From Pseudomonadales bacterium (GTDB lineage Bacteria > Pseudomonadota > Gammaproteobacteria > Pseudomonadales > Azotimanducaceae), in assembly GCA_016763855.1 (NCBI GenBank), contig JAESSY010000116.1:1-37292 (forward strand): DNA of 37,292 nt, written 5' to 3'. The translations under genes and the position numbers were made by a program. The notes below the pieces were generated by a model, which had not been told where the DNA came from, made no database searches, and saw only the letters and a program-made list of their open reading frames with translations. Positions 18,517 to 28,333 of the stretch are shown here, in pieces; within the stretch, counting starts at the first letter, position 1, and each line of letters starts with the position of its first letter.

Positions 18517-19491
18517 ATGTCAAATACTGCCAATACAAAAATTATCTACTTTGCGCTTTATGAAGGGGTGCAGCTACTAGATGTCGCAGGACCTGCAGAG
18601 GTATTCTCCCTAGCTAACGCCTACGGGCGCCATTATGATATTCGTTTTGTTAGCAACGCCATAGACAATAGAATAACGAGTTCGGCAGGATTGAATTTAC
18701 ACACAAACCCTCTGCCTCGAAAGCTAACAAGTATCCATACACTTATCGTTCCGGGAGCCATTAGCGAGCCACTACGAGCAGCACTTGCAGACAATCAGCT
18801 TGTCACGTGGTTAGCATTTGCGAGCCGAAAAGCAACTCGTCTCGTTTCTGTTTGCACAGGCGCCTTTTTCTTTGGTGCACTCGGATTACTTGATAATCGT
18901 CGCGCCACTACTCACTGGTTGGGGCTTGAGGAGCTACAAAGACAGTATCCCAAAGCCATTGTTGAGAAAGATACCTTGTATACAAACGAGTCTGAACTAT
19001 GGACATCGGCAGGGGTACTTTCTGGGGTTGATATGGCGCTCGCCATAGTCGCCGAAGACCTTGGGCCAAAAACTGCTTTGGCAGTCGCACGGGAATTGGT
19101 TGTCTTCGTTTTCAGAGATGGTGGTCAATCACAATTTTCTGGTCCGATTGACTTACAAACCAAGGCAAACCGAAGTGACCTTGTTTATCTTGTCGGCTGG
19201 TTAGAATCCAATCTCAGAATGGCCATTAACGTTGAGAAAATGGCTGAATATATGGCTGTATCGGTCCGAACTTTACATCGACGCTGCCAGAAAGCGTTCG
19301 GAATGACCCCAGCAAAACTCTTTACGGAATTAAGACTAGAGCATTCCAGAAACCTGTTGCAGGAACCTATGCATTCAATAAAGCAAATTGCTCATGAATG
19401 TGGATATCCCAACAGCTCAAGTTATTCAAAAGCCTTTAGCCTACGCTTCGGGGTCGCGCCCCAAAAGTATCGGCTTAGGTTTCGGGTCTAA
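18517..19491 (+). CDS. GlxA-type regulator: DJ-1/PfpI domain plus AraC helix-turn-helix
   Basis: 324 residues. Residues about 8-190 form a DJ-1/PfpI domain with retained Cys (C113 in SVCTGAFFFGALGLL) and ATTHW. The C-terminal part is an AraC DNA-binding domain (VRTLHRRCQKAFGM, then AHECGYPNSSSYSKAF and GVAPQKYR). GlxA-type proteins are transcription activators that sense small metabolites. The start at 18517 is chosen because the family begins just before the first strand (KIIYFALYEGVQLLDVAGP); an in-frame ATG at 18436 lies inside the opposite gene. There is no clear Shine-Dalgarno site. The 67-bp gap to the divergent DJ-1 gene must hold both promoters. Confidence 0.9.
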   Translation: MSNTANTKIIYFALYEGVQLLDVAGPAEVFSLANAYGRHYDIRFVSNAIDNRITSSAGLNLHTNPLPRKLTSIHTLIVPGAISEPLRAALADNQLVTWLAFASRKATRLVSVCTGAFFFGALGLLDNRRATTHWLGLEELQRQYPKAIVEKDTLYTNESELWTSAGVLSGVDMALAIVAEDLGPKTALAVARELVVFVFRDGGQSQFSGPIDLQTKANRSDLVYLVGWLESNLRMAINVEKMAEYMAVSVRTLHRRCQKAFGMTPAKLFTELRLEHSRNLLQEPMHSIKQIAHECGYPNSSSYSKAFSLRFGVAPQKYRLRFRV

Positions 19492-19711
19492 CCTTAGATT
19501 TCCATCCACTGGGCAGGTGTCTTAATTACACCGTCTTTCATCACCCAACTACTTGAGCATAGGCTGTGAAGTGACAAGTTAGGCAGAGTGTAAAAACTTC
19601 GACTTGATTCCAATTCGTAGTGTGTCCTTTGTGAAGTTACATTTAGGTGCACCGCCCTCGAAGGGTGCCCGATACATCATTGCGCTAAATACAAAGACTT
19701 CGGGTAGAGCG

Positions 19712-20254
19712 TTAGCGCTTATTTCTATTTTTAGCATTTGCCCACGGATCGGGCTTACTGTTACTCGTGCGAGTTGTTAGATTTGAAGAGTCGCCTTCTT
19801 TTCTCCGAGTATGGCTGTCATCACGATCATGCCTATCACGTCGCGCAGAATCTTTACTTGAGCGTTGTCTTCCGTCGCGCTCATGCTCAAAGGAATTCTT
19901 TGCTCGCTTTTCACGTAAGCGCTCAGCATCTTCGAAGCTGAGTTTTGCAGGCTCCCGTGGTTTTTGATGTTCAGGAATGATTCTGTCTCGGGGGGATAGC
20001 ATGAATTGTTCAGATGATGCCCTCGGGAGATTCTTTAATTCATACAAGTAGAACACTTCTACTTTTTCACGAGCCCAATCCGTTTTTTTTAGAAACTTAA
20101 TGCTGGAATCAATGCTTGCGTTGATCTTAAAACAATTGATATTGAGATAGGCAAAAAGTATCTCAAAACCGTATTGTTCCACCAATTCGTTCAACAAGCT
20201 TTTTAAACCAACTCCATGTAGGGGGTTATTCTTGTAATCGATTTGATTGTCCAT
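19712..20254 (-). CDS. VF530 family DNA-binding protein with long charged tail
   Basis: The first ~70 residues match the VF530/DUF2132 domain: [52 protein letters not shown]. This small helical domain was structurally described from Vibrio fischeri as DNA-binding. Family members are often about 75 residues; here a further ~105-residue tail follows, very rich in Arg, Lys, Asp, Glu and Ser, likely disordered. The start at 20254 has a GGA 7 bases upstream; an in-frame ATG at 20266 would add four residues. It stands alone, with no visible partner gene. Confidence 0.85.
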   Translation of the reverse strand: MDNQIDYKNNPLHGVGLKSLLNELVEQYGFEILFAYLNINCFKINASIDSSIKFLKKTDWAREKVEVFYLYELKNLPRASSEQFMLSPRDRIIPEHQKPREPAKLSFEDAERLREKRAKNSFEHERDGRQRSSKDSARRDRHDRDDSHTRRKEGDSSNLTTRTSNSKPDPWANAKNRNKR

Positions 20255-20586
20255 GCTGATGTCCATCAAAGGGCGCTAGTTTCCAGATTATACCTGTCTT
20301 CGCAATTATTCGTATCGATCGCTATCATTGTCTTCCGGACGTATTCTGAAAACAGATGTTGTTTATAATCTGTTCAATTTGGCGCGGAATCTTGTTTCAG
20401 CTGAAACATATTGATACTTTAGGTTACATCCTTTGCGTCTTACCTTAGATCGGGTATAACTTACATGATATTTACATTGCAGGTACATTTTTAGTAGTGT
20501 GGCTGTACTACAATAGGATTAGGTAACGCATTATGCAGTTATTCAATTTAATTCCTCTGCTTGTTAAGAATATCGGTATATAAATC
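20255..20586. other. Intergenic region before the giant repeat protein
   Basis: 332 bases without a convincing gene. It holds a TATAAT at 20364-20369 with no good -35, a perfect 16-bp palindrome at 20393-20408, and an ATG at 20533 with AGGT 9 bases before it. That ATG opens a 16-codon frame that ends at TAA 20581-20583 and is in phase with the downstream giant gene. Confidence 0.5.
20393..20408. promoter_or_regulatory. 16-bp perfect palindrome, possible operator
   Basis: TGTTTCAGCTGAAACA is self-complementary over all 16 bases. It lies 24 bases downstream of a TATAAT (20364-20369), about where a repressor would sit just after a transcription start. It is upstream of the 7-kb secreted-protein frame. 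The binding protein is unknown. Confidence 0.45.
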
Positions 20587-23500
20587 TTGTTTAAGTCGAA
20601 ATTGGGAACAACAAATAGTCTAGTCAGTACTTGGTTTGTAATCGCCATCAGCTTGTTAATGTCAGAAAGTGTTCTGGCAGCTGGCGCTACCCCCGTTAAT
20701 TTATACAAAACCTACTCTGGTAATATTGATTATGTTGCAACCGGGGCAAGTTTCCGAGACCAGCCCAATGGTGTAGATAGCTGCTCTTTTGTTAGCCCAA
20801 TGTCTACGTCCGTTGTCCTAAATATCCCTGCTACAGCCAACATTGTTCAATCATTCCTATACTTCGCAGGTTCTGGGTCAAATACTGCGCCCTTACACAA
20901 TGTTAATACGCAAATTGGCCTAACTTTGAATGGATCGCCTATTTCAACTACCCCTGGGTTTGATGAAGCGAATTATGAAATTACTGAAACCGTTGGTACA
21001 ACGATAGATTTTTTTGCAGCACGAAGGGATGTCACATCTATTGTGACAGGGCCGGGTAGTTATACCTTCGCTGGACTTGACATCCACACCGTGGCGGAAG
21101 GAAGGCCAAATAATCAAACCTGTTTGGGTGCTTGGGCACTGGTGGTTATTTACGAAGATATCAGTATTACAGATGTTCGCGTACTTAATTTATTTGATGG
21201 TTTTCAAGATTTTCAATTTCAAGATTTTGATTTACAACCACGCAACTTTGTTTTACGGGCTTCAGCTTCAGGAAAAATGACGCACATAACTTATGAGGGT
21301 GATGAGACTTTAGGGGCGAGTGGTGGTTTTGAAGAGCGCTTTAGATTAGCCATCCCGGCAGGGGGAACGCCTTTTGACCTAATAAACGCATTAAATCCCA
21401 TCGATAATCAATTTAATGGAACACTCACCGGTCCTGATGTATTTGACGTTAATGATACTTATGGCTTAGATATTGATACTTATGATATATCGTCAATACT
21501 GGCTGGTGAGCAGGATCAATTTACCGCCACAACGAACTACTCTGCTGCACAAGATCTCGTATTGCTACAGTCCGAAATAATCATCGTTGACAATAAAAAC
21601 CTTGCTGATATTGAAGTGACTTTAAACGATATTGGGACCTTTATTTCTGGTACTAGCAATTCAGCTCAATACATTATAAGCATTCAGAATAATGGTAATG
21701 GTTTGGCTAATCCAAGTTCAGGATTTGCGACGGGCTTCATCCATGTTTATGATGATTTACCGACAGGTATCAGTATCGATAGCCTCTTAGATATTACGGC
21801 GCCCGGTTGGAATTGTACTGCTAGCGTCTTGGCTTTAAATCAACTACGTTGTTTTTATGATTTGTCCACCTTACCTGGTGCGCAATTAGATAAGGGAGGT
21901 GTTTTACCGGATATATTTGTAACAGTTGATGTTGCAGCACCTCCGAGTCCAGTAACCAACATCGTAAGAGTCACTCTGTGCGATAACAATCCCGATACTT
22001 GTACTACATTCGATAATAAACACACCGATGCTGCAGAATTTGACCCTGTAAACTTCTATGAAGAATTTGAAGATATTTTTGATGTGTTTGTCAAATCTAG
22101 TATTAATAATAATGTAGATAATGAAATCACACCAATAATTGTTGGTGTGCCGAGTGATTTATCCAGCTCCGCAAAGGGAGCTGTAGATCTAAACGGGGGA
22201 ACTTTACTACCCGGTGATATTATTGAATATACCATCACACTAAGTGAGACTGCTGGTGTGACTGCTACGGGTGTCAGTATTTTTGATCCTATTGATACTG
22301 ACACAACAGGTTTTGCATTTCAGTCAACGACTTGTAGTGGTACGCCCATTAATAATTTCTCATTAGGCACTTTCACAATAACGGGAATAGAAGTGCCCGC
22401 AAGTACTTCCTGCACCGTGATTTTTCAATTGACAGTTGGGCTCTTCGTTTCTGCAGGTACGAGCATAGACAATAGTGCAACCGTTAGTAGTGGTAACGGT
22501 GCGGGCGCGATCACCGTAGCACCTACACTGTTGGTAGCCGGTACGGCGACAGGTTCAAAAATATTATATCTTGATGCTTTGAATACTGGTTCGAGAGTAC
22601 TTACGCGTAATATTCCAAGTTTGGATACTTCCGTTTCAGTTGCGACATCTGCTTCTATCACGATGTCCTTGGTGCCAGCATTAGCAGCAAGTTTAGATAT
22701 CAATGCAGGTATCATCCCAGTGTCAGTTTGGATAGAAGCATCTACCGCAGGGAATTACGATATTACAGCTGAGCTTCGATATGATTCAGGTGGGGCAAAC
22801 ACTTTAATTGGAACAGCCTCTCTAAACAATATCGCTATGTTAACAGGTGTCGGTAATGCACAACTTTTTCCATTCCAGATAAATCTTGGATCGGCAATAA
22901 CAGATCTTGATCTTGGTGAGAATATCACTTTGACGCTATCCAATGGAGCAGGTTCACCAGGTAGTGCTATTTTTCATAGCCGAATATCATCCACGCAATC
23001 AAACATAGTAGTTGATGCAGTGAATGTGATCAATATCGATGCAATCACATTCTATTCTGATCTTGCACGTACAATTGCTATAACCAGCCTTGAAGCAGGG
23101 CAAGATATTTACATTGAAGCCTTGATCAGTGATCCTTTTGGTGCCTTTGATATCAGTGATGCAAAGCTAACATTGATAGATCCCAATCTCGCCAACCAGC
23201 TGACTAATGTGAGCATGTCGGAAGACGTAGGGGCAGCGACTGCTGGCACCAAGACTTACGTTACGGCTTATAGTCTTCCACCTGCTATTTCAATTCCCCC
23301 TGGTATCTGGGTGGCACAAATAACAGGTGAAGAAGGTGATGAAGGTACGGTTTCGCATACGGACGTTGACAGCTTTACAACCACAGCACCCGTCGTGACG
23401 GTTGAATACACAGTGACACCTTTGACATCGTCTCCCGGCGGCACACTTACCTATATAATTTCAATTATCAATGGTGGAGGATCTCCTACTTCCCTCAATA

Positions 23501-23901
23501 TTTCACAAGCGATTCCAGTGGGTACACAAAATCTTAATATAACGATTCTACCTAGTGGTGATGCGAGCGCATCTACTGGTTCATTGCTCGATATTCAAAA
23601 TATAGTCGCTAATCCTGGGACGACTATCATACAGTTTACTGTAGATGTTCTCGGTTCTGCGCAGGCAGGTGATTTGATAGATCACACTATATTACTTGAT
23701 AACATGGGAGTCAGCGTCGACTCAGTGGCACCGTCGGTTCTCATTCTGCCTTTTGTAGCTCCCTTGGGAAACAAACTGTTATATGGAGACAATTTTGGTG
23801 GTGTAGCTGTACTTGATAGGACAGTGCCAGTTAGTGATTCAAATAGAAGTATTTCGAGCCAAGGTGGTAATACGACAATTGTTTTGTCACCGGTGCTTTA
23901 A
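20587..23901 (+). CDS. Giant secreted DUF11-repeat protein, N-terminal part before in-frame stop
   Basis: 1104 residues. A TTG start is used because no ATG precedes the signal peptide (STWFVIAISLLMSESVLA, cleavage near residue 32). There follows a ~310-residue all-beta domain, two DUF11-like domains (one with GDIIEYTITLSETAG), and then the first long tandem repeat (from residue 656). A TAA ends the frame at 23899-23901, only about 44 residues into the second repeat. The frame continues in phase after it to 27663. Such proteins are exported and usually act as surface or matrix adhesins. There is no LPXTG, PEP-CTERM or other sorting signal. The product of this part alone would be a secreted protein with one complete repeat. 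Confidence 0.75.
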   Translation: MFKSKLGTTNSLVSTWFVIAISLLMSESVLAAGATPVNLYKTYSGNIDYVATGASFRDQPNGVDSCSFVSPMSTSVVLNIPATANIVQSFLYFAGSGSNTAPLHNVNTQIGLTLNGSPISTTPGFDEANYEITETVGTTIDFFAARRDVTSIVTGPGSYTFAGLDIHTVAEGRPNNQTCLGAWALVVIYEDISITDVRVLNLFDGFQDFQFQDFDLQPRNFVLRASASGKMTHITYEGDETLGASGGFEERFRLAIPAGGTPFDLINALNPIDNQFNGTLTGPDVFDVNDTYGLDIDTYDISSILAGEQDQFTATTNYSAAQDLVLLQSEIIIVDNKNLADIEVTLNDIGTFISGTSNSAQYIISIQNNGNGLANPSSGFATGFIHVYDDLPTGISIDSLLDITAPGWNCTASVLALNQLRCFYDLSTLPGAQLDKGGVLPDIFVTVDVAAPPSPVTNIVRVTLCDNNPDTCTTFDNKHTDAAEFDPVNFYEEFEDIFDVFVKSSINNNVDNEITPIIVGVPSDLSSSAKGAVDLNGGTLLPGDIIEYTITLSETAGVTATGVSIFDPIDTDTTGFAFQSTTCSGTPINNFSLGTFTITGIEVPASTSCTVIFQLTVGLFVSAGTSIDNSATVSSGNGAGAITVAPTLLVAGTATGSKILYLDALNTGSRVLTRNIPSLDTSVSVATSASITMSLVPALAASLDINAGIIPVSVWIEASTAGNYDITAELRYDSGGANTLIGTASLNNIAMLTGVGNAQLFPFQINLGSAITDLDLGENITLTLSNGAGSPGSAIFHSRISSTQSNIVVDAVNVINIDAITFYSDLARTIAITSLEAGQDIYIEALISDPFGAFDISDAKLTLIDPNLANQLTNVSMSEDVGAATAGTKTYVTAYSLPPAISIPPGIWVAQITGEEGDEGTVSHTDVDSFTTTAPVVTVEYTVTPLTSSPGGTLTYIISIINGGGSPTSLNISQAIPVGTQNLNITILPSGDASASTGSLLDIQNIVANPGTTIIQFTVDVLGSAQAGDLIDHTILLDNMGVSVDSVAPSVLILPFVAPLGNKLLYGDNFGGVAVLDRTVPVSDSNRSISSQGGNTTIVLSPVL

Positions 23902-26900
23902 TCAAATTTGACGTTGAATGCGGGTATTATTAATTCGGGTATTTGGGTGACCAGAGATGCAAGCTTTGAAGGTGAGCGTGTTATAGAAGCAGAATTGTCA
24001 TACGCTGGCGCATCTACGGGAAGCATTGGGATCGATACAATTACGATAAATTTGTTAGATGGCGCGGCAGGGGCTCAGTACCTACCTTTCAATTTCAATC
24101 TAGCTTCGCCTTTGGTGCTGCTAACAAACACTTCAATTATCTTGAAAATAACTAACAATACGACTGTCTTTGGTGAGTCGATCAATATACATACCATCCA
24201 TAACTCAATTAATCCCACCCAAGTGGCACTAAATGCAGCAAGCCCCTTGACCATTGAGGCAATTGAAGTTTTTGATAATGACATTGACCTTGGTGGCGTG
24301 TTAATAAATTCTGCGTCTCCAGGTATGACGATATGGGTTAGGGCCACAGTGCAAGATCCCTTTGGTTCGGCGGATATTACTTCTGCAAGCCTCACGATTA
24401 CGGATCCACTTTCTACAATCACCTTGCCAGCCGCGAGCATGTCAGTTCCTACAATCCAACCTGCCTCTGGTGCACAAAAGTATTTTCAATTGAGTCATGT
24501 ATTGAGTGGTGAATTGGGCGACTGGAATTTAAGCGTCGTCGCCCAAGAAGGAACTGAAGGATCTGTAAGTGCGAGTGATAGTGTTCTATTTAATATCAAT
24601 AATAACCTGCCTACACTGACGGATTCTTTTAAAACGGTTAGCAATTTAACGACTGGGAGTAATGCGAATACCAATGAAGGGAATACGCTTCGTTATACGA
24701 TAGAGCTGATAGAAACAGGAGGCGCTAACGCAACAAGTGTCAGCGTCACTGATACGATCCCGGCTAATACAACGTTTGTTCCCGGTTCACTTACAATAGA
24801 TTCAGTTGTTCAAGCTGACCCGGGCGCGACTATCAACCTATCCGGACTGACCGTACCTGCGCTAAGCAGTATGACAATCGAGTTTGATGTCACTGTGGAC
24901 ATTCCCACATCAACTGGCTCAATTATTTCTAATACCGCCAATGTAACTAATCCAAATGGTGTAGTGACTTCTATCGATATAATGGCGGAGGATATTGTAA
25001 TTGCTGGGTCACCTGCTTCAGGAACAAAGTTTATTTATTTGGAGAACCTTAATTCTACACCCATCATAACCAGACTAGAACCTCAGATTGCTAGCGGCGT
25101 TGACGTCATTACGCTATCGCCCGAAGGTGGTTCGGTAGATATGGACTTACCCCTTGCTGGTGGAATTACCCTTGATCCAGCTGATCATCCAGGTGGAAAT
25201 GTCATTGTACGGTTTAGAGTTTCTGCGGCGGGTGCGTTTTTTGGATTCCGCCAAATTCGAGGTACTTTTGGATATCACAATGGTGGATCAGTTACACCAC
25301 TCGGTACCATCACTCAAAATTTTAACCTAACCGGTGCGATTTCGACCCAAATATTGAGTATTCCCCTATCTGTGATCACCAGCATCCCGGCTGGGAATCA
25401 GCTTAGATTGACAATCTCTAATATTACGACAGCCTTCTTTGGCACCACGCCTAATATCACTGTGAGTAGTTTTGATGGTGGTGGAGGTGGCTTACGATCT
25501 CATATGGAAATTGTACCAAGCCCTGTCATCAATGTTGATTCTATCTCCTTCTGGAGCGACACAATGGGTGCAGGAGTTGAAGTAACCAACCCCGATCCAA
25601 ATGGTGTAGATGTCGATATTTATGCCAAAATCGTTATTAGCGATCCTTTTGGCGATTCTGATATTCAAGCGCCGGATGCAGCGACTAATGCGAGCGTAGT
25701 GACTGTGGTGGATCCAGATGGGAATGCTACGCTTGACGCCTCTGTTTTGTGTACTGCTCCCTGCTATGCCTATGATGGTGAGGATCTCGTAAATGATCCG
25801 CCGGGGGATGCAACACGAACTTTTTATTACATTATTCGAATCGATTCAGATCCGCCAGCCACTCGGGGAACCTGGACAGTACAGGTAACCGCAAATGAAG
25901 GGCTCGAAACGGGTGTTATCAGCCATACACTGGCAGATGGCTTTACGACGCTTTCGCAATCAAATCTGAGTACTTCGACTAAAAATTGGTCTCATGCGGG
26001 GGATGTCGATCCGGGCGAAACACTGACCTATACCATAACCCTTATCAATACAGGTGGGCAGGATGCGGACAATGTCATTTTTTCCGATACGCTAGCAACA
26101 AGCCCTGTGAGTTTGAGTTTTAGTAGTGCTTCAACCACTTGCTTAGATGAAAGTGCCGCTGCCCTACCTGCACCTTCTTTTAGCGGTGGCGTTGTCAGTC
26201 TATCTAATATTTCTGTACTAACAGGTGGAAGTTGTCTTATTACGATTAATTCGATAGTAGGTGCGGGTAATCCGGGTGACTTAATAAATAATATTGCTAC
26301 GATTACTAATCCAGTTGGCCCAGGGGCAAACCCTGTAGCGCCGACGATAATTTTGTCTCAATCACAGATTGCAACGATTGGTAGTAAGCAACTGTATTTA
26401 GATAATTTAGCAGGCGCTGCGAGTTTAGGTAGGACGCAGCCCAATGCAATCAGTGAAGCAACAATATTGCCTGGTGCTACTCTACAGGTAAACTATTCCG
26501 CAGGGACACAAAAACAAATGGTGTTGGAGACTGGCACCATTGCGCTAAGCTTGCGCCTTAGAAAAACTGGTGGCGGTTTTAATTCTAATATGAATTTCCA
26601 ATTTTTTGTAGACGCCAATGATGGAAGTGGCTTCGTGAGTGTTGATTCAGTTGCCGCTACTTTCTTTCTAGGGGGGACAGCTCAAACAATTGTACTTAGT
26701 TTAACAAATTCAGTAGCTCGAACTTTAAATATTGGCTCCCAGTTTCGACTGGAGATTACGAACACAGGAGGAGGTACTACGGTATTTGTTTCCCAAGTTT
26801 CATCAGCCCCTTACTCGGAAATTCAATTGCCAGTGAGTGGCGCTTTAGAAGTTACGAGTTTGACGTTTTTTGATCTTAGCGGAAACGACGCTGGGGGCTG

Positions 26901-27660
26901 CGCCCCAAATTGTGGTACGGAAATTCTACCAGCTGGCATTGTGATTGGTGGGTCAATATGGGCTAGAGCTCTAATAACGGATGCTTTCGGCTCTTTTGAT
27001 GTCAATACAGGTTGTGATGGTATTACAACAGTCAATTGCCCAAGCATCACTATTACCGATCCAACCAGTGGTGATCAAACCCCAGTCTCCCCAGCTAACG
27101 AATTAACCTTTCTTACGGCAGCTGACCCTGCTTCCCGAACTTACGAATTTGAAATCACACCTGCTGGCTTTGGACTTGAAGGGCTTTGGCAGATAGAAGT
27201 GCTCGGTAAAGAAGGAACGGAAGGTGCAATTTCAGATACTGCGATCTCTACTTTTGAGTTATTTGGTATGCCTTTACTGACAGTGCTAGAAACATTTAGC
27301 GGCACGGCAAGCCCTGGTCTAATTATTACTTACAACAATGATGTCAATAACTCGGGAAGCGGCCCAGCTATCAATGTTGAACTGACCAATGATCTGTCAG
27401 ATTTTATTGTCATTGAGTTAGTCGAATCTGGTGGAAACTGGACCTCCCAGTTTTCAATTACTGCACCTTTTAGTATCAATACAGAAAGCTTTGATTCAGG
27501 AGATGATACTTTTACTTATATCCCTACATTGTTTTGTGGTGCAGCCATACCCTCCAATTCACCCTGCTTTGATCCCACTATTGTAAAATGGCGAGTGTTA
27601 CTAAATGAACAACTACCAGTGGGTGATAGTCTAAATCAAGAATACAGAGCAAGAATTGAG
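22552..27660 (+). repeat. Four tandem ~405-450-residue protein repeats
   Basis: Repeats start at 22552, 23767, 25021 and 26380 (periods 405, 418 and 453 codons; the last runs to the gene end). Each opens with a G-x-K-x-LY block (GSKILYLD, GNKLLYGD, GTKFIYLE, GSKQLYLD). Each then has a conserved DPFG or DAFG block with a following T-x-x-DP strand, a W-x-x-x-x-x-x-x-EG block (WVAQITGEEG, WNLSVVAQEG, WTVQVTANEG, WQIEVLGKEG) and a DUF11 domain. The copies have diverged at DNA level, so the duplication is old. Confidence 0.85.
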
Positions 27661-27663
27661 TAA
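23908..27663 (+). pseudogene. Giant secreted DUF11-repeat protein, C-terminal part after in-frame stop
   Basis: Continues the preceding frame in phase. The open stretch starts right after the TAA; the TTG at 23908 is only the first nominal start, without a ribosome site or a signal peptide, so alone it could not be exported. It contains the rest of repeat 2, repeats 3 and 4, and DUF11 blocks such as GNTLRYTIELIETGGANATS and GETLTYTITLINTGGQDADN. It ends with a final DUF11-like domain, a few Cys residues and no sorting signal. The stop codon aligns with an ordinary residue (Ala) of repeat 1, so the original gene probably encoded about 2,358 residues. Alternatives are a sequence error or programmed readthrough. 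Confidence 0.75.
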
Positions 27664-27752
27664 TTCAAACTGTTCAAAGAGTTGGCGTCGACTATCCCGA
27701 TCGCTAAATGATAACAGTAAGTTTACGTGGTATTACTCTGACCTAAAATTTA

Positions 27753-28232
27753 CTATTTCTCACGTTTTATAAATCGATAATAAAAGGTGGTGGCTGCCGC
27801 TCCCCAAGTGAGTAGGCATAAAAACAAGTTGGCCATAAATGAACCTGATTTATTCAGTACCGATTGTTGTGGCTCGTCTGGATCATAATAAATCGTTACT
27901 TCTGCGCCTATTGGGTAGTCTTTAAGGTAGCTGAGCACATCATAAGACCATTGACCAAAATCGATTTGATCGCTGACAAACCTTTGTCCCGCCACTTGAT
28001 AACGAAACTCGATCCAAGGCGAGTCGGGGCCGCCACGACTGCCTTTGTTTACTTTTGACTGAATAATGATCGCTTGTGTGGTTTGCCAGTCATCCGATGA
28101 AAACATTAATCCTAAATCTTTGGCACTGAACCAGCCCATTACCGTCATGGCTACAATCACAATTAAACTGTTGGTGCGTGCAGTACTAGACCAAGATTCC
28201 GCTACTTTATGATTTCTATTTGAATGACGCAT
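27753..28232 (-). CDS. DUF3592 family membrane protein
   Basis: 159 residues with one membrane segment near residues 22-45 and a second near the C-terminus (ANLFLCLLTWGAAATTFYY). The beta-rich loop between them holds IEFRYQVAGQRFVSDQI and the YPIGAEVTIYYDPDEPQQSVL block diagnostic of DUF3592. The family's function is unknown; the loop probably faces the periplasm. It is convergent with the giant repeat gene, 89 bases away. Confidence 0.85.
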   Translation of the reverse strand: MRHSNRNHKVAESWSSTARTNSLIVIVAMTVMGWFSAKDLGLMFSSDDWQTTQAIIIQSKVNKGSRGGPDSPWIEFRYQVAGQRFVSDQIDFGQWSYDVLSYLKDYPIGAEVTIYYDPDEPQQSVLNKSGSFMANLFLCLLTWGAAATTFYYRFIKREK

Positions 28233-28303
28233 AAATTCCTCCGTTAGATACAGTTTAATCGAAAGTATTGAGATTGCTTGGTTGAATTTTGCCCATTCAA
28301 AAA

Positions 28304-28333
28304 GAAATTACGGATAGAAATTACAGAAATTAC
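28304..28333 (+). repeat. Three copies of GAAATTAC beside the RAYT gene
   Basis: GAAATTAC occurs at 28304-28311, 28317-28324 and 28326-28333. The last copy leads directly into the GGACACCCAA motif. It lies downstream of the RAYT gene and may be part of the element's end or a REP-like target. Confidence 0.5.

Noticed and set aside
18500-18522. Palindrome in the divergent DJ-1 interval
   Set aside because: Only the outer bases match (GACA...TGTC); the centre is mismatched, so it is too weak to call an operator.
19486-19584. GTCTAAC and GTTAGGC about 92 bp apart, resembling integron attC core sites
   Set aside because: The bases next to the two cores are not complementary, so no attC-type imperfect palindrome forms, and no integron integrase or cassette array is seen.
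23899-23901. TAA reassigned as a sense codon
   Set aside because: TAA ends many intact genes here (for example at 1526, 3028, 11886, 17747 and 34414), so the in-frame stops are better explained by mutation or sequence error.
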